A model generated the notes under the pieces. That model searched no databases. It was not told the origin of the DNA and saw nothing but the letters and a program-made list of their open reading frames with translations. Below, piece by piece: positions 26,601-41,600 of a DNA stretch of 64,000 bases; the first letter of the stretch is position 1; every line of letters begins with the position of its first letter. Source of the stretch: Echinostoma caproni (taxonomy: Eukaryota; Platyhelminthes; Trematoda; Plagiorchiida; Echinostomatidae); the NCBI GenBank assembly GCA_900618425.1, contig UZAN01039811.1, forward strand, positions 7,997 to 71,996. Direction: 5' to 3'. The translations under genes and the position numbers were made by a program.

Positions 26601-29600
26601 CCAGTGTCTTTTTGGACCCTAAAGAAGCATTGCAAGCGTTTACAGAATTACAAAAATAGTGCTAAATCTGTGTACTGTCCTGGTAAAAGTTGTTCGATTA
26701 CCTCTTTTTGTTGCTTACTAGGCTTTCATATCCATACACCGAATGGAATGGAAACGTACTCATGATCCAATAGTGAAAATTTGAAATAATGGAAATATCA
26801 TTAGCATACTTGCAACATATCGAATGGAATCAAATCGGTACTTTTTAGTACTCATCAATACCTTGTATTTAATCTTCGCTATACATTTGAGATACTGATC
26901 ATCACTGATTTCAAGGAGCAAAGCAAACTAAACTGTTTAATTTGATTACATGACACAATATCTAAGCTAGAACTACTGTGAAATGAAACAACAACTGTAA
27001 AGAGCTTTCGTAATCGGGTCGACATTCATTATCATAATGGATTGCTTAAAACCAGTAACCTTTTTTCCTGATCCATTCCATTCCTCCTCTGAGCATAGTT
27101 GCCCGCTGGCGATTTCTGTCTGTCAGTTTTCGTGGATGCCAGCTGATCGTTCGCATGATGGCATCATTCCGTCCGGGTGCAAGTCTAATCGAATCCGAAG
27201 CTAGAGGAGCAAGTCAGTGGATATTTGAACCGTTGCCAGAACGTTATTGCTCACCGAATATGCATTCACAAAGCCAGTGGCATCACTATGCGATCACTTT
27301 TAGCCGAGCCCCATGGGCTGCGACCACACAGCTTATCAGTCTAATGATTGATGGCCAAGATCCAGGTCTGAACGGTCCGGATGAAATTTTAACCACTCCT
27401 ATCCCGGCTTACGTTCCGTCAGCACGAAGGGCTGATCCTAGGTGAGTATAAAAGTCGTGATGATTTTTATCGAAACCAATGATATTAAACATGATTAAAA
27501 CAAAAAGACTAATTGAGATTAATATTATTTGGTGAAAAACGTTTCTTCCATAAATTCTATTGCTTTTTTACCAAAATGTCAACATGCTACTGTAAATCTT
27601 TAGTTAATGCGCATACCAAATACAGTTCAACATCTGCAAAGCTGCTTTCCTTCATAAATGCAATGCAAAATGAGGCAATCGAATCGGGAAGGCAAAAGAG
27701 GAGAGAAAATTTCATTAACTCATGGAAGACAACTAACCACTCGTCCGGTTCCATTTTAATAAAGAATCGAGGGCTCTTTATGCAAATAAGCACCGGCTGA
27801 TTGCATTACGAAGAACTTATTGACTAATCTGGGGTACGTTGTTTGTTCTTCCCCATTTGTCTAACGTTTCCCAAGTTCCTCATGGAAATTACTTCACTCA
27901 ACTTGGAAAATTAATTATACGTTCATCTTTGAAAGTGAGCTGCAGTCAACAGTCAGCTTGCATTATATCGGTCACGTTTCTTGCAGAAATCTATATCAAT
28001 TTTAGGCAGATAATGATAAATAATAGAAGGAACATATAAATATTGAAAGAAAAAATAAGAATACCCTATTTAAAACAGGAATTGCGTCGTTTAGGCAGGT
28101 GGCTTGTGACGAAACAGGTGTGCATCACATTTTGTGGTCGAATATAAAAAATCGGTTAGGCGAGTTGGGAATCTCGTTTCATACTATGTAACAAAATAAA
28201 ACCAGACTAGTAATCCTGTCGGGTCTTACTTCATCCGCTCAGCTTTGGATGTGTTCGTCATTGCTTGGCAATTTCGCCAAACGGTATTCTGATCACTTTT
28301 CCTAGGATGAGTGTTAGCGGTTAACCCCAGAATGAACGCATCAGATCAGAACCAATACACCTTCACGTAATACATGTTGTTCATATAGTAATCAACACCT
28401 ATCATTGACGGTAATCCGATTCAAGCACTTTATGCTTCAGAACACATATTGCATTCAATTATTCATATGGTACTGATAATCTAAGGGAGCAGTTTAGCAG
28501 TACGGAAATTATCCTTTTTGATAGCAAATGGATTACCGTATGCGGTTCGAGAGTGGAAGAAAATAAGAAATAGTTCACTGGTTAAACAATACATATTACA
28601 GATCACTATTCACAAACCGAAAAGTTGAATATGACATATCCACAAAGCATTAGACAATGGTCTATAGATTATACCAATCGCATATATTTTAGTTGGGCCC
28701 ACTACTTTAAATAAGGAAAATATTCTGGTTATGACGAAATACACTAAATATTTGTATTGTAGTGTTCATGAGAATTCACAGGCATCAAGGATTTTGTAAG
28801 GTGTTATTTTTATCCATGAAACAACCGCAACTCTCTAAGATCTTTTCTGCAGAACGTCAACTCATAGTATCGTTATGTTTGTTCTCTCTGATCCATATTC
28901 AGTTAAATATATTTCAATAATACTGAAATATATATGTGAACTGCATCACGAAATCAACTTGGCAAACTATCTCGTTTTTGATGCACTGAAAGCGAGCTAG
29001 ATTGCCAAACTGAATTCGTGATTTCAATAATAGTGTTGTGAGGTATTAATCAGTTTTGTGAGTAGTTCGAAAAAGGATGTGATTGGCAGTGTCAACGGTT
29101 GAAAATGAATAGAATCTGTTGGAGCGAATCGCTGTGTTCAGTATGGTAACCACAGTAATGTGCGTCCACTGTCTAACTATCCTGTGTGCGTCTTAGAATC
29201 CTGAAGACTTGTTCCAATTGAGACATTTTGTTATGTGTATACCAACATACCGATACCTTGACTGTAATTCCTAATAAATAACCATCCTTTTCCGCGCGCC
29301 GTCATGTGGATTTATAACAATAGTAGATTATTCACTGATGATCATCACATGCATCTCTATGTATCTGCTTAAGGAAAATGATCAATCGAGTTGATGTAAG
29401 TATTCGGAATATGATCCAGCTGACAACAATTTTAATAGTTATAATCTGTTACTTCTTTGTTTTTATTCACATGCATACCGAAGCGGAGGAGGATTTTAAA
29501 CACAGGATCTCCAGTTATTTCTGATGTTGAATTTTGCAAATCCACCTCGTCCGCTTCTACTATTCAATGCCAATTTTCGTCATTACATTAAAATCACACA

Positions 29601-32600
29601 AATTCCATGTTTCATTGCCTAGAGTGAGCAGTATAAGTCTCCACACTTGGGTATGATGTCCAGTTTCATACAATGGAAGTAAAAAAAACAGTTAACTCAC
29701 TGACACAAAAACAGCCATTCCCACATGATAACTTTTATATCCACCGACCAAGATTGTACTTAGTTATCATTTAAATGTATGTAATAACATTTTAAACTCC
29801 ATTTTATTTCACCACTGGGTCTCTGACTCACTACTGAGTACAGTTAAAAATTCTGGAGAATAGGTAAGGTAGGATGCACTAATATGGATTTCGTCAAGCT
29901 ATTTTCGGTTGTTATTTACGCTCAGAATTTCAACGACCTTATTAGTATCGGACGACTTTATAATACATTAGTCATTAATTAATTACATAAAACCGAATGA
30001 TTGAGCTGAAAGCATAACCTGTAATAATATATATCGGAGATAATCTTTTTTGAATTCAGCCACTCGTTTGTCTGGATGCGAATTCATCACACTTCTTAAT
30101 CCTAAAGTTTTCTCTTTTGTGATAGAAGCTCCCCTACTTCTATCTGATATCAATCTGAATACTACTGGCCATATTGATTAACGTAATACTGCCTGCAGAG
30201 GGTCGTCCCGTTCGATCACACTACCTACACCATTTATTATGTGTGATTAGGAATTGCACGAATACCATCTTTTGAGATTTTATTGGCTTTTCAATATCAA
30301 ATTATCATCTTATTCTGAAAAATATCCTGCGCTTTCAAAGTGACTCAAGTTTGAAAGCATGAAAGTTTCATTTCTGACTTCCTCATCAACTAATGTTTTC
30401 CCAAGGCAGGCGGCCAAATCACTTTGTTCTACCAAATTATTAGCAACACAGAAAAAGAAAAGAAATTTCGAGGGGAAAGAAAGTGGATGACCTGAAAAAC
30501 TAACGATTATTTTTCCGTCAGGTCCTGAACCCAGTTTGCAGTTAAGTAGATTTTTTACCAGTGAAGCATTTTAAAGAAGATAAAATAATTGGTTGTGAAA
30601 CACGATGTTTTACTGAATAACCAAATAGCCCTTTACCCGCCAACAGTGATGACAGGCAGTATGATAATAGGCTTTATGTGAAACTTGGTTTGAAAACTAA
30701 GGTGCCACTACTTAGAAAAATCACTGGTCTGGATGTTTCGGGCTTGTTGAGGTTAAGTAACGATGCGGACTATTTTCGTGCCCTGGGCAGGACTCGAACC
30801 GCAGAACGTTTGATTAGAGGTTGAAAGTCTCAGCCCTGAGCTGCACTGTCAACGACTAACCCATGAAGATCACGAATTGATTGTGCCTTGGGTACATATA
30901 TGTCAATTTCATAAACCATCGAAGTTGCATATTGTATATTATACTTTCACAGATATCTGATCCAGATTGTGCACCAAACAAATCACAGTACGATAATCTT
31001 TATAATTAGAAAAGTTTTCATGATCTGTTTGTGGATGGAATGTTGCCAGTTTACCCAGGCTGAGACAATTGAATTTTCTTGGGGAAAGCACAACCGGAGC
31101 CCTCGGCTAGCTAAAACCTGATCAACAAGGCAAACGGGTGGTATGTGAAAACCGTAATCCCATTTTTGCCAGTGTCTAGTTCGTCGGATCACTCACCTTC
31201 AGGACGGGGTTAAACATCCAATGTAACTCAGTAACCAATAAAGCCACTGAACGCCGCCATAATCAGGAATGTGTGGGTATCTTTGGTTTGTACGTCTCTT
31301 CCTGTTTGGAATCATGGATTTTAGCCAGCCACCCTAGGTGAACTACTAGTTATTAACTGACCTTGTTATAGCCTTGACTTTTCGTCCTCCCAATTTGGTG
31401 GAAAAACCCCGCCACAGGAAGGCAGTGAGCAGGACTTCCTCAGCCAAGACTATTTGAAGCGCTTGCTCATATAGATGTCTCTTTTGAAGTGCAAAGGAAG
31501 GGTGACGCGCAACAACCAGAGAGACCCACCCTCAAGCACACTGACGGTTTCGGAGGCGGGTTTTGCATAGCATTGTTATGGTGTTTTTGTATTTTAGAAT
31601 TCATGAATTACTCACAACATATTAAATTCATTTAGCCATGGGCATTGCATATGTAGTGAACGAACGAACTGGTGTGAACTCTCGAAGACTGTATTAAATT
31701 GAGCATGAAACTTTACAAATGCCTCTTTGATTCACTTTGACGATTCGCTTTCCATCATTCAATTTAATTGGTTCTGCATGTCACGATGGCCTGAATATGA
31801 TATCATAAAAGCCGTTAAATACAGTGACTGGAAGATAAACTGACCCGTAATATTTGCAAAAACTAGGCTTTCAGTTCCTCTGTTATGCATTTGTTTTGGT
31901 TAAACCAAGATACTTAAGCCCTACAACGAAGAAAGTACCTTATTCAACAGGTAATTACTTTACAAAAGCAGGTAATCACAGGAATGACTTATTTAGAGAT
32001 ATGAGATCATTCATTAGAGAGAGGACCAGAATCCCGCAGTTTGTGGCTGTGTCCTCATACTTGACAGAAGGAGATGGATTGTCCTTATCAGCAGCTGATC
32101 AAAGGATGATAAAGGCTCCTTATTGTATACCATATTTTTTGTTTCAGAATAACCGTTGGTGCGTGTTTTGATCCAGAAACTCACCTCACCCGACAACATT
32201 TGAATGCCGAACTAACCGGAATGACGCTGCTTTTTGATGAAGTCGAATCACCAAGCATACTCCGCTGCATGGCCCAGTGCGGTGAATCATTGTTCGTACC
32301 GAACGTGCTCAAAGTTAGTTATCAATTGGGATTGATATAGAAGATCTCACTTGCTCCGTGTTTTATTCAAGGCACTTAAGTTGTTTATGCTCTGAAATCA
32401 TCAAATTATTTCATATCAAAATGAGCTTGTATAGTTTAAACGAAATGTAAAGGAAGATGAAATTAGACCGGGTGCAAAACGGTGGAAAGTGCATCGTAAA
32501 ACGTATATTAGGTTTTTATTGTGTGCATTTGGCATTATTTGCCTTAATGACAACATATCTGTACAGCCCACATGGATTCCAATGTTTAACAACTGGGGTT

Positions 32601-35600
32601 TTATAAAAAGAACTCAATACTATATACACAAATGATGACACTGCCATCGTTTGAAAAAGCTGCATTGGTTTATTCGAGAAAGATAAACCAACCGCACAAG
32701 TATGATGGTTTTGAATGAAGATATTTAATCAATTTACGACACGAGCGAACAGATCTAATACCAGTCATAAGTAATGTAAACAAAGAGCGTGCTAGTAACA
32801 GGTTCCTCGGGTTGAACGTTCGCAATGCTCAAACATATTACATAAGTTAAAAATAGGAAAGAAAACAGTTCTTGAGTTGCATTCACTAGCACTTTAGAAA
32901 AGGATTATAATAAAAGAAACTAAAGCGAAACTTCCTGAATGTTTACATTAAATGCTTAGTTTTAGGTGTGTGGGTTTACCTTGCACGTATTCATCTGTTT
33001 TAGGTGTAATTTCATTTTCTTCAGCAAAAGTGGCGTTTTCATCTCACGTTCGACTACTCTGTTTTATTTGTTGTTTCGTGCATGAGACTTATCTTAAAAC
33101 TCTTCTCTGTACTGTTCCACTCACTGTCTCTATTCACATTTGTAATAAAAATACCAAAAAGTAATACTAACACAATATTTCTTCACAGTACCTACTTGCT
33201 GATATCAACGTGACATTGGGAAGTGACGTAATTACCATCACTGGACAGAATATTTCTCATGTGACAGATATGCTCACTGCAATAATGTACATCCGCCCGC
33301 AACCCGGAATTAGCAACGGATATACCACTACTGTGGCACAATCTCGAAAATTGGAGCTGAAAACGTGGTACCAGTAAGTTTCGTTTACGACTTTTGCTAT
33401 TATACAACCGATCCTCGATCGACAATTAATTCATGAACAACTTCATTGAATCGTTTTATTTCGCTTCAGAGTGAATCACCACGGAAAGTCCGAGCTAATG
33501 TTGAAAATTAAGTAAACCTACGGTTTAACGTAGGCATAAAATGAATTCCTTATTGATCGATTAGTGACCAGTCGTGTAAAATTAATTCACTGGGTTACCA
33601 TAAATACGTTGAATAGTTCACGCGTTTGCATTTACATGCCACTAACAGAAAACCAGTAAAAATACAACATGTTCCAACTGAATGAAAACTGAATCAAGTT
33701 CAGACTAGGATGATTCAAATTTCAGCGAATACATTCACATGGCTCGACGCAGATAAAAGACCCAGTATGTCAGCTTCGTTTTTCCATTAATCCAAAGCAG
33801 CTCATTGAAAAATGATGACCATAAGGTCTTCTCCAATTTCCCTTCTCACTATCACCATTAGGTGTCCCAATGAGATGGCTATTTCTTTGCCAGTCACAGT
33901 TATCAGTTTGAATGTGCTCCCGGAAGAGCGTGAAGGTGACCACCGAGTTGAATCTTCGCATCCTCTGGATGCAAATGATGCTGGGTCTGTATGGCTTCCG
34001 GAGGATGAAAGCCAATTCAATCGACCGTCTGCTGCAGCTGCGGAGATGGAACGTAAGGCAAAGGAACAACAGTTGAGTCGTTCCACAGTACCGACTCTTC
34101 GCATTTCCGGACCAAATGTGATAGTTGCTGATCCGTCAACCATAGGACCGGGCATACCTCTGTTTGCTGATGTCAAATTCAAGCTTTGGGACAGAGGTAA
34201 TCAGATACACATAGCAGTTCATCCAAAAAAACATATACTCGATTGTGCAATTTTTTTCGTCTCCAATTCTTTTTATTTTCTCAGTGTGTTCCAAGTAAGC
34301 TTTCACCGATTGGTGTGATCGTATGTCAGCGAAACAAGAAGCTCTGTAGAATATATTTACATCCGTTTCATCATTGTTGCTAAGTTGGAGTACTGTCAAA
34401 ATTTACATATCGAAATGCGAAAATTGGTGTAAAATCTGGGATAATAACCAGAAAAATACAATGACCAACTAAACTTACAGGATGATGTTCATTAGTGTTT
34501 ATAACATGGTATATACCTCATTGTTGTGCAGTTTTGTCCGTGATACTTGATCCTTCAATGTTGAAATAAATACCATTCAACACAGCCCCGGTTCTGATCA
34601 AGCAGTTTAGACTAGCCTGTTTATTGGTCTCATCTGTCGAGAAATGAGTGTTTATTTCTGTACTGCAGGTTGTCTTGGTTACGTCAACTATGTGCCATAG
34701 AGAGAATGAGTCACGTAATATAATGTTTGCTTGGCATTCTTCCAGTGAGGTACGAGGGTGTGAGATAAAACAGGAAGGAAATCAAAGTGAATTGTTTTGG
34801 CAAACAGATCGCGAGCTAGCGGTAAATCATTGCGATGTACATAGTAGTTGGTTTTACCAAAAGTATTATCAAACATTTTATTTCTCTTTTGTGAGCTTAA
34901 CTCATTGTTTTCTCATCTACTTTCTATATTCAGTCCTTAATCATCCTCCATATTTAAATTTACTTCTTGAACTGGTCTACTTAGTGCTATGTGTTTCACC
35001 AACCCCATTCGTATGTTACACGCACTGGACACTATGTATGCTTTCTTGTTTTGTGGCTGAGTTACACTTCTTGGGAGACTAATAAACCCATAAATCTGAA
35101 ATACAGTAATATGCGTCAAATTCTTAGGAAGTCTATGAGATAGAACACAGAACAACTGCTTTCTACTTGATTGGGACTCATCATCAGCGCGTGCTTCATT
35201 TCTTTGCTAGGATGTAAACCGCGAACCCTTGATTTGGGAACTAAAGGTCCTGTTTATTAATTATATATTTAAAATTATTCTGAAATAACGGAAGCATGTA
35301 TTCACTTAAATAATATTTTAACAGGCCTACAACGTTTATTGTTATGATGTGTTCACTCTATTTAATAACAAATTGTAATCGATCATCTAACTTGCTCTTC
35401 CAAACATTTTGGCGAATAAATCGGACAAAATCTTCTCCAGAAAGTTTGCATTATGTTATATATGGTAATTTGAACGCGTCAGACTCAATATGTTTGATCT
35501 TTGCAGACGTTTAACTTAACTTGCGTGGCCCAAAAAATGCCTCAACGGTAAAATTCATTAATGTTGCAATTTTCGCACGTGTATTTTATCAAAGGAGTTT

Positions 35601-38600
35601 AGATTGCTTAGCAATGTCGAAAGTAGATTAAGCTAGTTCAGATAATTTGGAGGGCTGAAAATTTACTGTATTCCATTTTTTCTGTTCCTCATTATGTTAG
35701 CTATCTCAGATTTATATTCATTTAAACGTCTCTTTTTGTTATGAAGCAAGATTTATATAGTTTTGCGGCAAGATCACGCCATTTACCGTCCCTCTTTGGC
35801 GCTCCTATGGCTTTTGCTTTTACAATTTCCATTCCAGGTTTGACAAAAGGCTCTGCAGAAACTGTAGCCGCCTCAGTTCCACTGGACAGTTGTAATATAT
35901 GGCTTGTGTCATCTGGAGATCCCAATCAACCTGTTTTAGGTCCAAGATTCCACACAGATCAAGGTGAGCGTATTGAATGGCCAGAAGCAATGATTCGAAA
36001 AAATGGATTTTACGGTCGCAAGAATGAACGCGGAGTAGAACTACAGGGTCGCAAACCAGCTGGAGAGTATGCTCGACTACTGAGAGAATTTCGTTACTGG
36101 CCACCATCCACGCTCAGTTCAAAACTATCGACCATATCGCAGTCAAAACGTGCAGAAAAATCGGAAAATGAAGTAAACTACATGGCCAATGTGGAGCTTG
36201 TTTGCACCTTAGATGCCGGAAATCAACACACTTCGGAATTTATAGTCAAGGTATGTGCATATTTCATAGATCGATGGTAATTATGAATTTTGACAATTTT
36301 TCGAATCGCTCCAATTGAGCAACCTGCGCAGCAACATCATTAAGGAACACCAATTTTGACAGTCAGTTTCAACAAACGTTACATTACTTTCCATATTTAG
36401 GTTTATTGATATTAAGGACTGAAACTTGTTCTTCGTATTTGTCTGGTTAAATAATGAACTCTAATTCGTTGATATTTCCGTGTGGCTTCAGGAATCGAAA
36501 TATGAAGGACATAATTACTAATTATAAACCTTCGTTTTACGCATCTGAAAAATGCTGAACGCGATTTACATACTTTTGCGCAATTTTATAATGATTTGAC
36601 CATGGATTTGAGTAAATAAGATTGAACTAATCGTGTAAGGATCGACTGTCAAATACCACAGAATGCTCAAATTCGAAAGGTCTCGTTTGATATCACAAAT
36701 AGGTGCTCACGTAATAGAACGCTGTGATAACAATATGATAGTTTTTTCTCTGTGTTAACCATTTGGAAGACGTTTCTATCTAAATAGGGCGCCAGCTATC
36801 CCATAATCTATAGTCATTCCTGGTACAAAACCATGTAGATCCAGCACCCCATCCAGACGTTTTCGTCCCATTAATCTAACATCATGTGGTCTTAAATTGG
36901 CAGAATGTGCTAGTCTCAAACGTCAGTATGCCTCTTCCATTACCCAACGAAAACCCTTTCTCAAAGTAGGTCCACTTTAGATGCTCTCGCCTCCCTTATT
37001 TCTTCGTTATCAAATTCTCAGACGCATCAGCAAAATCCGTAAGATTTGTTTTCTTAGATGTTTCATCGGCGTTTGACTCTGTTCTTTGTTCCATTCTTCT
37101 TCGTAAAATGGAATCTTTTGGCTGTCCCAAACACTTATTGACGCGGCTCGTTAACCACTTTGCAAGCAGAACTCGGCATTCTCGGCTGGGTACGAAATTT
37201 TCTAAACCGCTCGTGAACGATTTGGGAGCAGCACTACTTCCGTTCTTATTTTTCACCTACATCAGTGACCTATTAGCGAGTTCTCCAGCCCAATTATTTG
37301 GAAATGCTGACAACATACTCTCTTGCCAAGCCATTTCTGCGCCTCAGGATCTTCAAACTTATTCCAGCAATTTATCTTATATCCATGAATTTTCCGTTCA
37401 TTCTGGACTGTCATAATTTATCCACTGTGCTTCCAATGTACTCTTACTCTCTCTCTCTCTCTTGTTTTGTTTATCCCCGTGACCCCTCGATCATAAATCC
37501 AGATGCCTTAATTAGAGTAAATTCCGTGAAGTATTTAGGAGTCACAGTTGATGCACTCCAAGTGGCCATCCCATAGTTACAACTGTGTACAGAAACTTCC
37601 GGGATTATCGTTTTAGCTTCAAAGACTTAGGCAGTTCAATGTCAAACAAAAAGCATTTCACTTTTTGTTTATCAATGTTTTCTCCTGTTCCTCTTTATTG
37701 TTCCCCGGTAGTTAAGAAAGACTTCAAAATTCTTCTTTGTGGTTTATCGATTATCATTTGTGTCTTTTATACTCGTGGATGATCTACCTAAAAGCTGTGT
37801 GAACTTCAATTGTCCACATGTGAAACACTTGCAGAGAAAATTCTTTCTGAACCAACTCATCCTTTACATGGCGATCTATCCAAATACCGCTCCCAATCAT
37901 CTACGTGTTCTGCATATATCTTAATAACCTCTGGCATCAACTTCCACAGAGAATCTACAGTTCCGTATCCCGCTAGGCTCCTTGTGAACCGAAAGCGCGT
38001 TTCTTCTGAATTTGTCAGCAACCTTGCGGGTTAAATGTTTTGTTTGTATTATTTCCTTCTTTCGATGAAATGTGCATTTTTTTTTATAAAAATGCAGTTA
38101 TCCGTTCACGCAAACGTCTACACAAATACAAATACAAATGACCAGCATAATATGGGCAGAAAAATCGAACTTTTGATATATTTGTCGAAGAAAATTGATA
38201 ATAGACTGTTATTTAGTTCATATATTTGATCGAATTTGGATTTTAATGATTTTAAGAAGTATTATCACTAAAGGTGGTAAGGTCACTAAATTATCACCCC
38301 GGGGATGCGTGTTCGAGTCCCACCATCACCGCCTGACTTTCCCTATTGTGTGTTGAATGGCAGCCCTTTGATTGGCCGCTTCCCCCTTCCTGGAAATTGT
38401 ATCTTTGTGTATTTAATAGAAGTGAAAAGAAAAAGAAAGGAAAGGAAAGAAAATAGATTAATTCGGTATTTCGAACGAATTACAATGCCACAGCAAATTT
38501 AAAATGGTTCAAACAATTAGTTTATCCTCATTCCATGATTGAGATTCTCGGGGTGCCTATCTGTTTGCGATCTGTAACCTGGTAATCACGCGATACGGTT

Positions 38601-41600
38601 GGTGTGTCAATCTACACATCGGATCTATTTCGTTTTACCAAATTATTCTAATGGAATGCATTTTGTATCATAGATTTTGATTCCGAACATGGACAGTAGA
38701 CCGCAAGATCGATTGGATAAGAAACAAGTGGATGGGTATGTCGCACTTTCGGACGGCGTGGAAAGTGTGAACTACGGACAGTCAGATCGGGAACGGCGTC
38801 AGTTATCCGGCGATGAAAAGCTTATCCGTGTCAACCATGAGGATGCTGCACCTTCAGACGCTTTGAGCAAACAGGTAAGAAGTGGGAATGAAGGCTGATC
38901 GAAATAATCGATATTTTATTCTTAACTACGTGTTGTAGTGCTTCTGTGCTTTCAATCAACGAAAGTTAGTAAAGTCACTAATTATTTACAATTCAGTATC
39001 GGGCTTATAATGGTGAAAACAAGCTTCTTCTATTCAACTATGGAAAGCGTTCGTTCGCGGAAGATGTGAGGCATCTTCAAAGCTCTCGGTGTGCCTTCAA
39101 GTTAGCCTTTGATATTATTTAATTTTCTAATCCATTTGAGATTGACCATATTCCATGCTCTGGTAAATAAAATTTTATTCAGTTCCACTTTTTCCAAGAT
39201 TTTGAAGTCTGCTTTTTGAGTTCGCTAGTGTTTGAAATATTTTACGGTTAGAGAAAAAACAGCTCTCTGGTGCTAATTGTGTTCACCAACTATTCAGTCA
39301 TTTATAATTTCTATTCACCTCTCTATCGTTATATTTTCAGCTACAGTATGCGCTTCTCCCCAGCAATTCACCGTTCAAGATAAACTTCATCGAATTTTTG
39401 TACCGAAGCAATGACTCGTCATTGATTAGAAGCTGCAACCACAGGTTACTGATTGGGTTTCACTATTCTTCTTATCATATCTTTTTCTGTCAAACCAATT
39501 CAACCATCTGTTGTTCTTCTCACACTTTCAATCTCTTCTCCTGTCACATATGCACACATATTTGGCTTCGTTCTACAGCACTTATTTATACAGCGAACCA
39601 GACACAACTATTTATCAGTTGTGTTTTGCTCAAAGTTATTCTTGTGCTCATGTGAAAATCCTATCTGCCCTACCGCGTTGTATTCTTCATTCAGTCAATC
39701 ACAGCGGTGTAGCATACACTTCAGCACTTTACCTGGAGTCCTATGCTCTGGTTGCCTACAATCAGCTCATGGAACAAATAGGTTACAAAGCAACTATTGC
39801 CCAATCCTCCTTAAACATTAGCTTTGCTTCTATTTGCGACGCTCAATCCAAGAATAATGCATCGAATGTTACTGGAAACAGATTATGAGTAATCTTTCGA
39901 CAAAAGATAAGATTTAATTCCTGAAAGCGAATTTTTATTTTAGTTATCGTTGTTTGCACCATTTTTATCTAATTCAGCTGAACCTATGAATGGCTACTGA
40001 GTTGGTGAATTAAACTTTAAGTAACTGCTAAGCTGGAATGCATATGCAGTGTTACATATTTGTGGTAAGAAGAAGGGCTACGAATACGCCAAAGAAAAAC
40101 AATTATCGTTTACGTAAGTTGTAATTGTAAAAAAACAGCGATATCGGTATAGGTGAAAATAAGCCGACGTTTTGGTTACCGTGGGTAACCTTTATCAAAG
40201 TGATTTCACAATCGAAAAAAAATATTCTTCCCTAAAATAGAGGCAATGGAGTTTAGTTAAATAAAAGAAAACATGCTGGAGAAGGCCTAAATTCAACGAA
40301 CGTTTAAAAAACGACCTTGACCATTCACAAAGTGTACAATTTCGGTAAACTATGCCGATGCTTGATTGAATTCCTAACTGAGCGTGGCCACTTGTATTTA
40401 GTGTGCTCTATCATCCAAACCGTGAGACCACACCGGCAGTTTAGACCTTTTAGCATTTGTTTATCCGCTCAATTCATTGGTTAAAATGAACAGTATAATT
40501 TGCATAAAAATAGAATTCCTTGACAAGGTTTCTATGCAGTCAACTGAACTTCATCCACTGGTCACGACGTTGATCACATTATTCAGTTTTCCCGGTTTCA
40601 ACGGGGGGGGGCGGATGTCTTCAAACTGACTTCTCCACAGGACATTCACCCAATTTGACCAATAATGCGATATGAACAACCAAATTTTATTTCCTTCAAA
40701 GATTTATCAAATATACCTAATAATAATAGCAGACAATCTGGGTCTAAGAACAACGATGGTGTTTGATGGAAGAAACATCCGGTGAAGCATGGCGCAACGC
40801 AAAGGGAAATATCATAAAGCGTCAGACTATTTGTGAACAACTGAATAATCCGGTTAATTTAACTGAAATAACTTATAGTTTCAGGTTTCAAATCGTTCGA
40901 GATATTGATATTTTTTTGTGATATCATTTTGACGCTCAAATTATGATGCATTCATGCATTTTGATTGTTGAATTATTTCGTTTATCTTATACATTCATCT
41001 TCATTTTCACGTCAGCTGTATCATTCACTTGTTTTGATTAACCTTGTCAAATTGAGCTACACTGGCAAANAAACCAGATGCAAACCTGTCAGACTTCAGG
41101 TGTTTTCACCACTCCGACCATGAACTGGCATAGTGACGAGCAAATTAAATCAGTTTGAGTTTCAACTTGATTGCTTAATGTTTACAGGCAACTAATACTT
41201 CCTGACAAGTGTAAAAAGTGCAGTATATAACGAGGTGCTGCGAATGACCTCGCCAAACTACCCAGTTAGGCCTGCTGAACTGTCAATTAGAAGACAAATT
41301 ACTGTTCGAGGTTTGCACGATCAAACTACAATTAGTATAATTATCTAGCTTATATAGAATGCATAGATTATGTGAGCTGAATGACGACGTTACATGCGGC
41401 ACTGCCTTGGTTAGTTAAACTAAAAATTAATTTTAAAATATTGTTTGATTGGACCCATTTGATTTTTGCGCATGCACGTGCACTGTGTATGGTCATTGTG
41501 GGTGTATTTCGCTCGGTTCTTTTTTTCGGCGATCATTGATTAGTCTATATCGCAGTTAACATGAAACTGTAACTGTTTGATTTATTTGAGTAAAGAGGAA

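Larger units (their letters stand above)
27442..32147 (+). other. Calsyntenin intron with hairpin and tRNA-like repeat
   Basis: Starts GTGAGT and ends TTTCAG. It contains an inverted repeat (28945-29022) and a tRNA-like SINE head (30781-30862). A GC-richer patch at 31230-31570 looks like an old repeat, but I could not classify it. Confidence 0.65.
36251..38673 (+). other. Calsyntenin intron filled by a CR1-like relic and a SINE
   Basis: Starts GTATGT and ends ATCATAG. It holds the CR1/jockey relic (36858-38034) and a SINE-like copy (38271-38456). Confidence 0.75.

Noticed and set aside
39398..39890. Overlapping open frames of 85-125 codons in a calsyntenin intron
   Set aside because: Three frames overlap in a TC-rich stretch with low-complexity translations, and none has a conserved motif or fitting splice sites.
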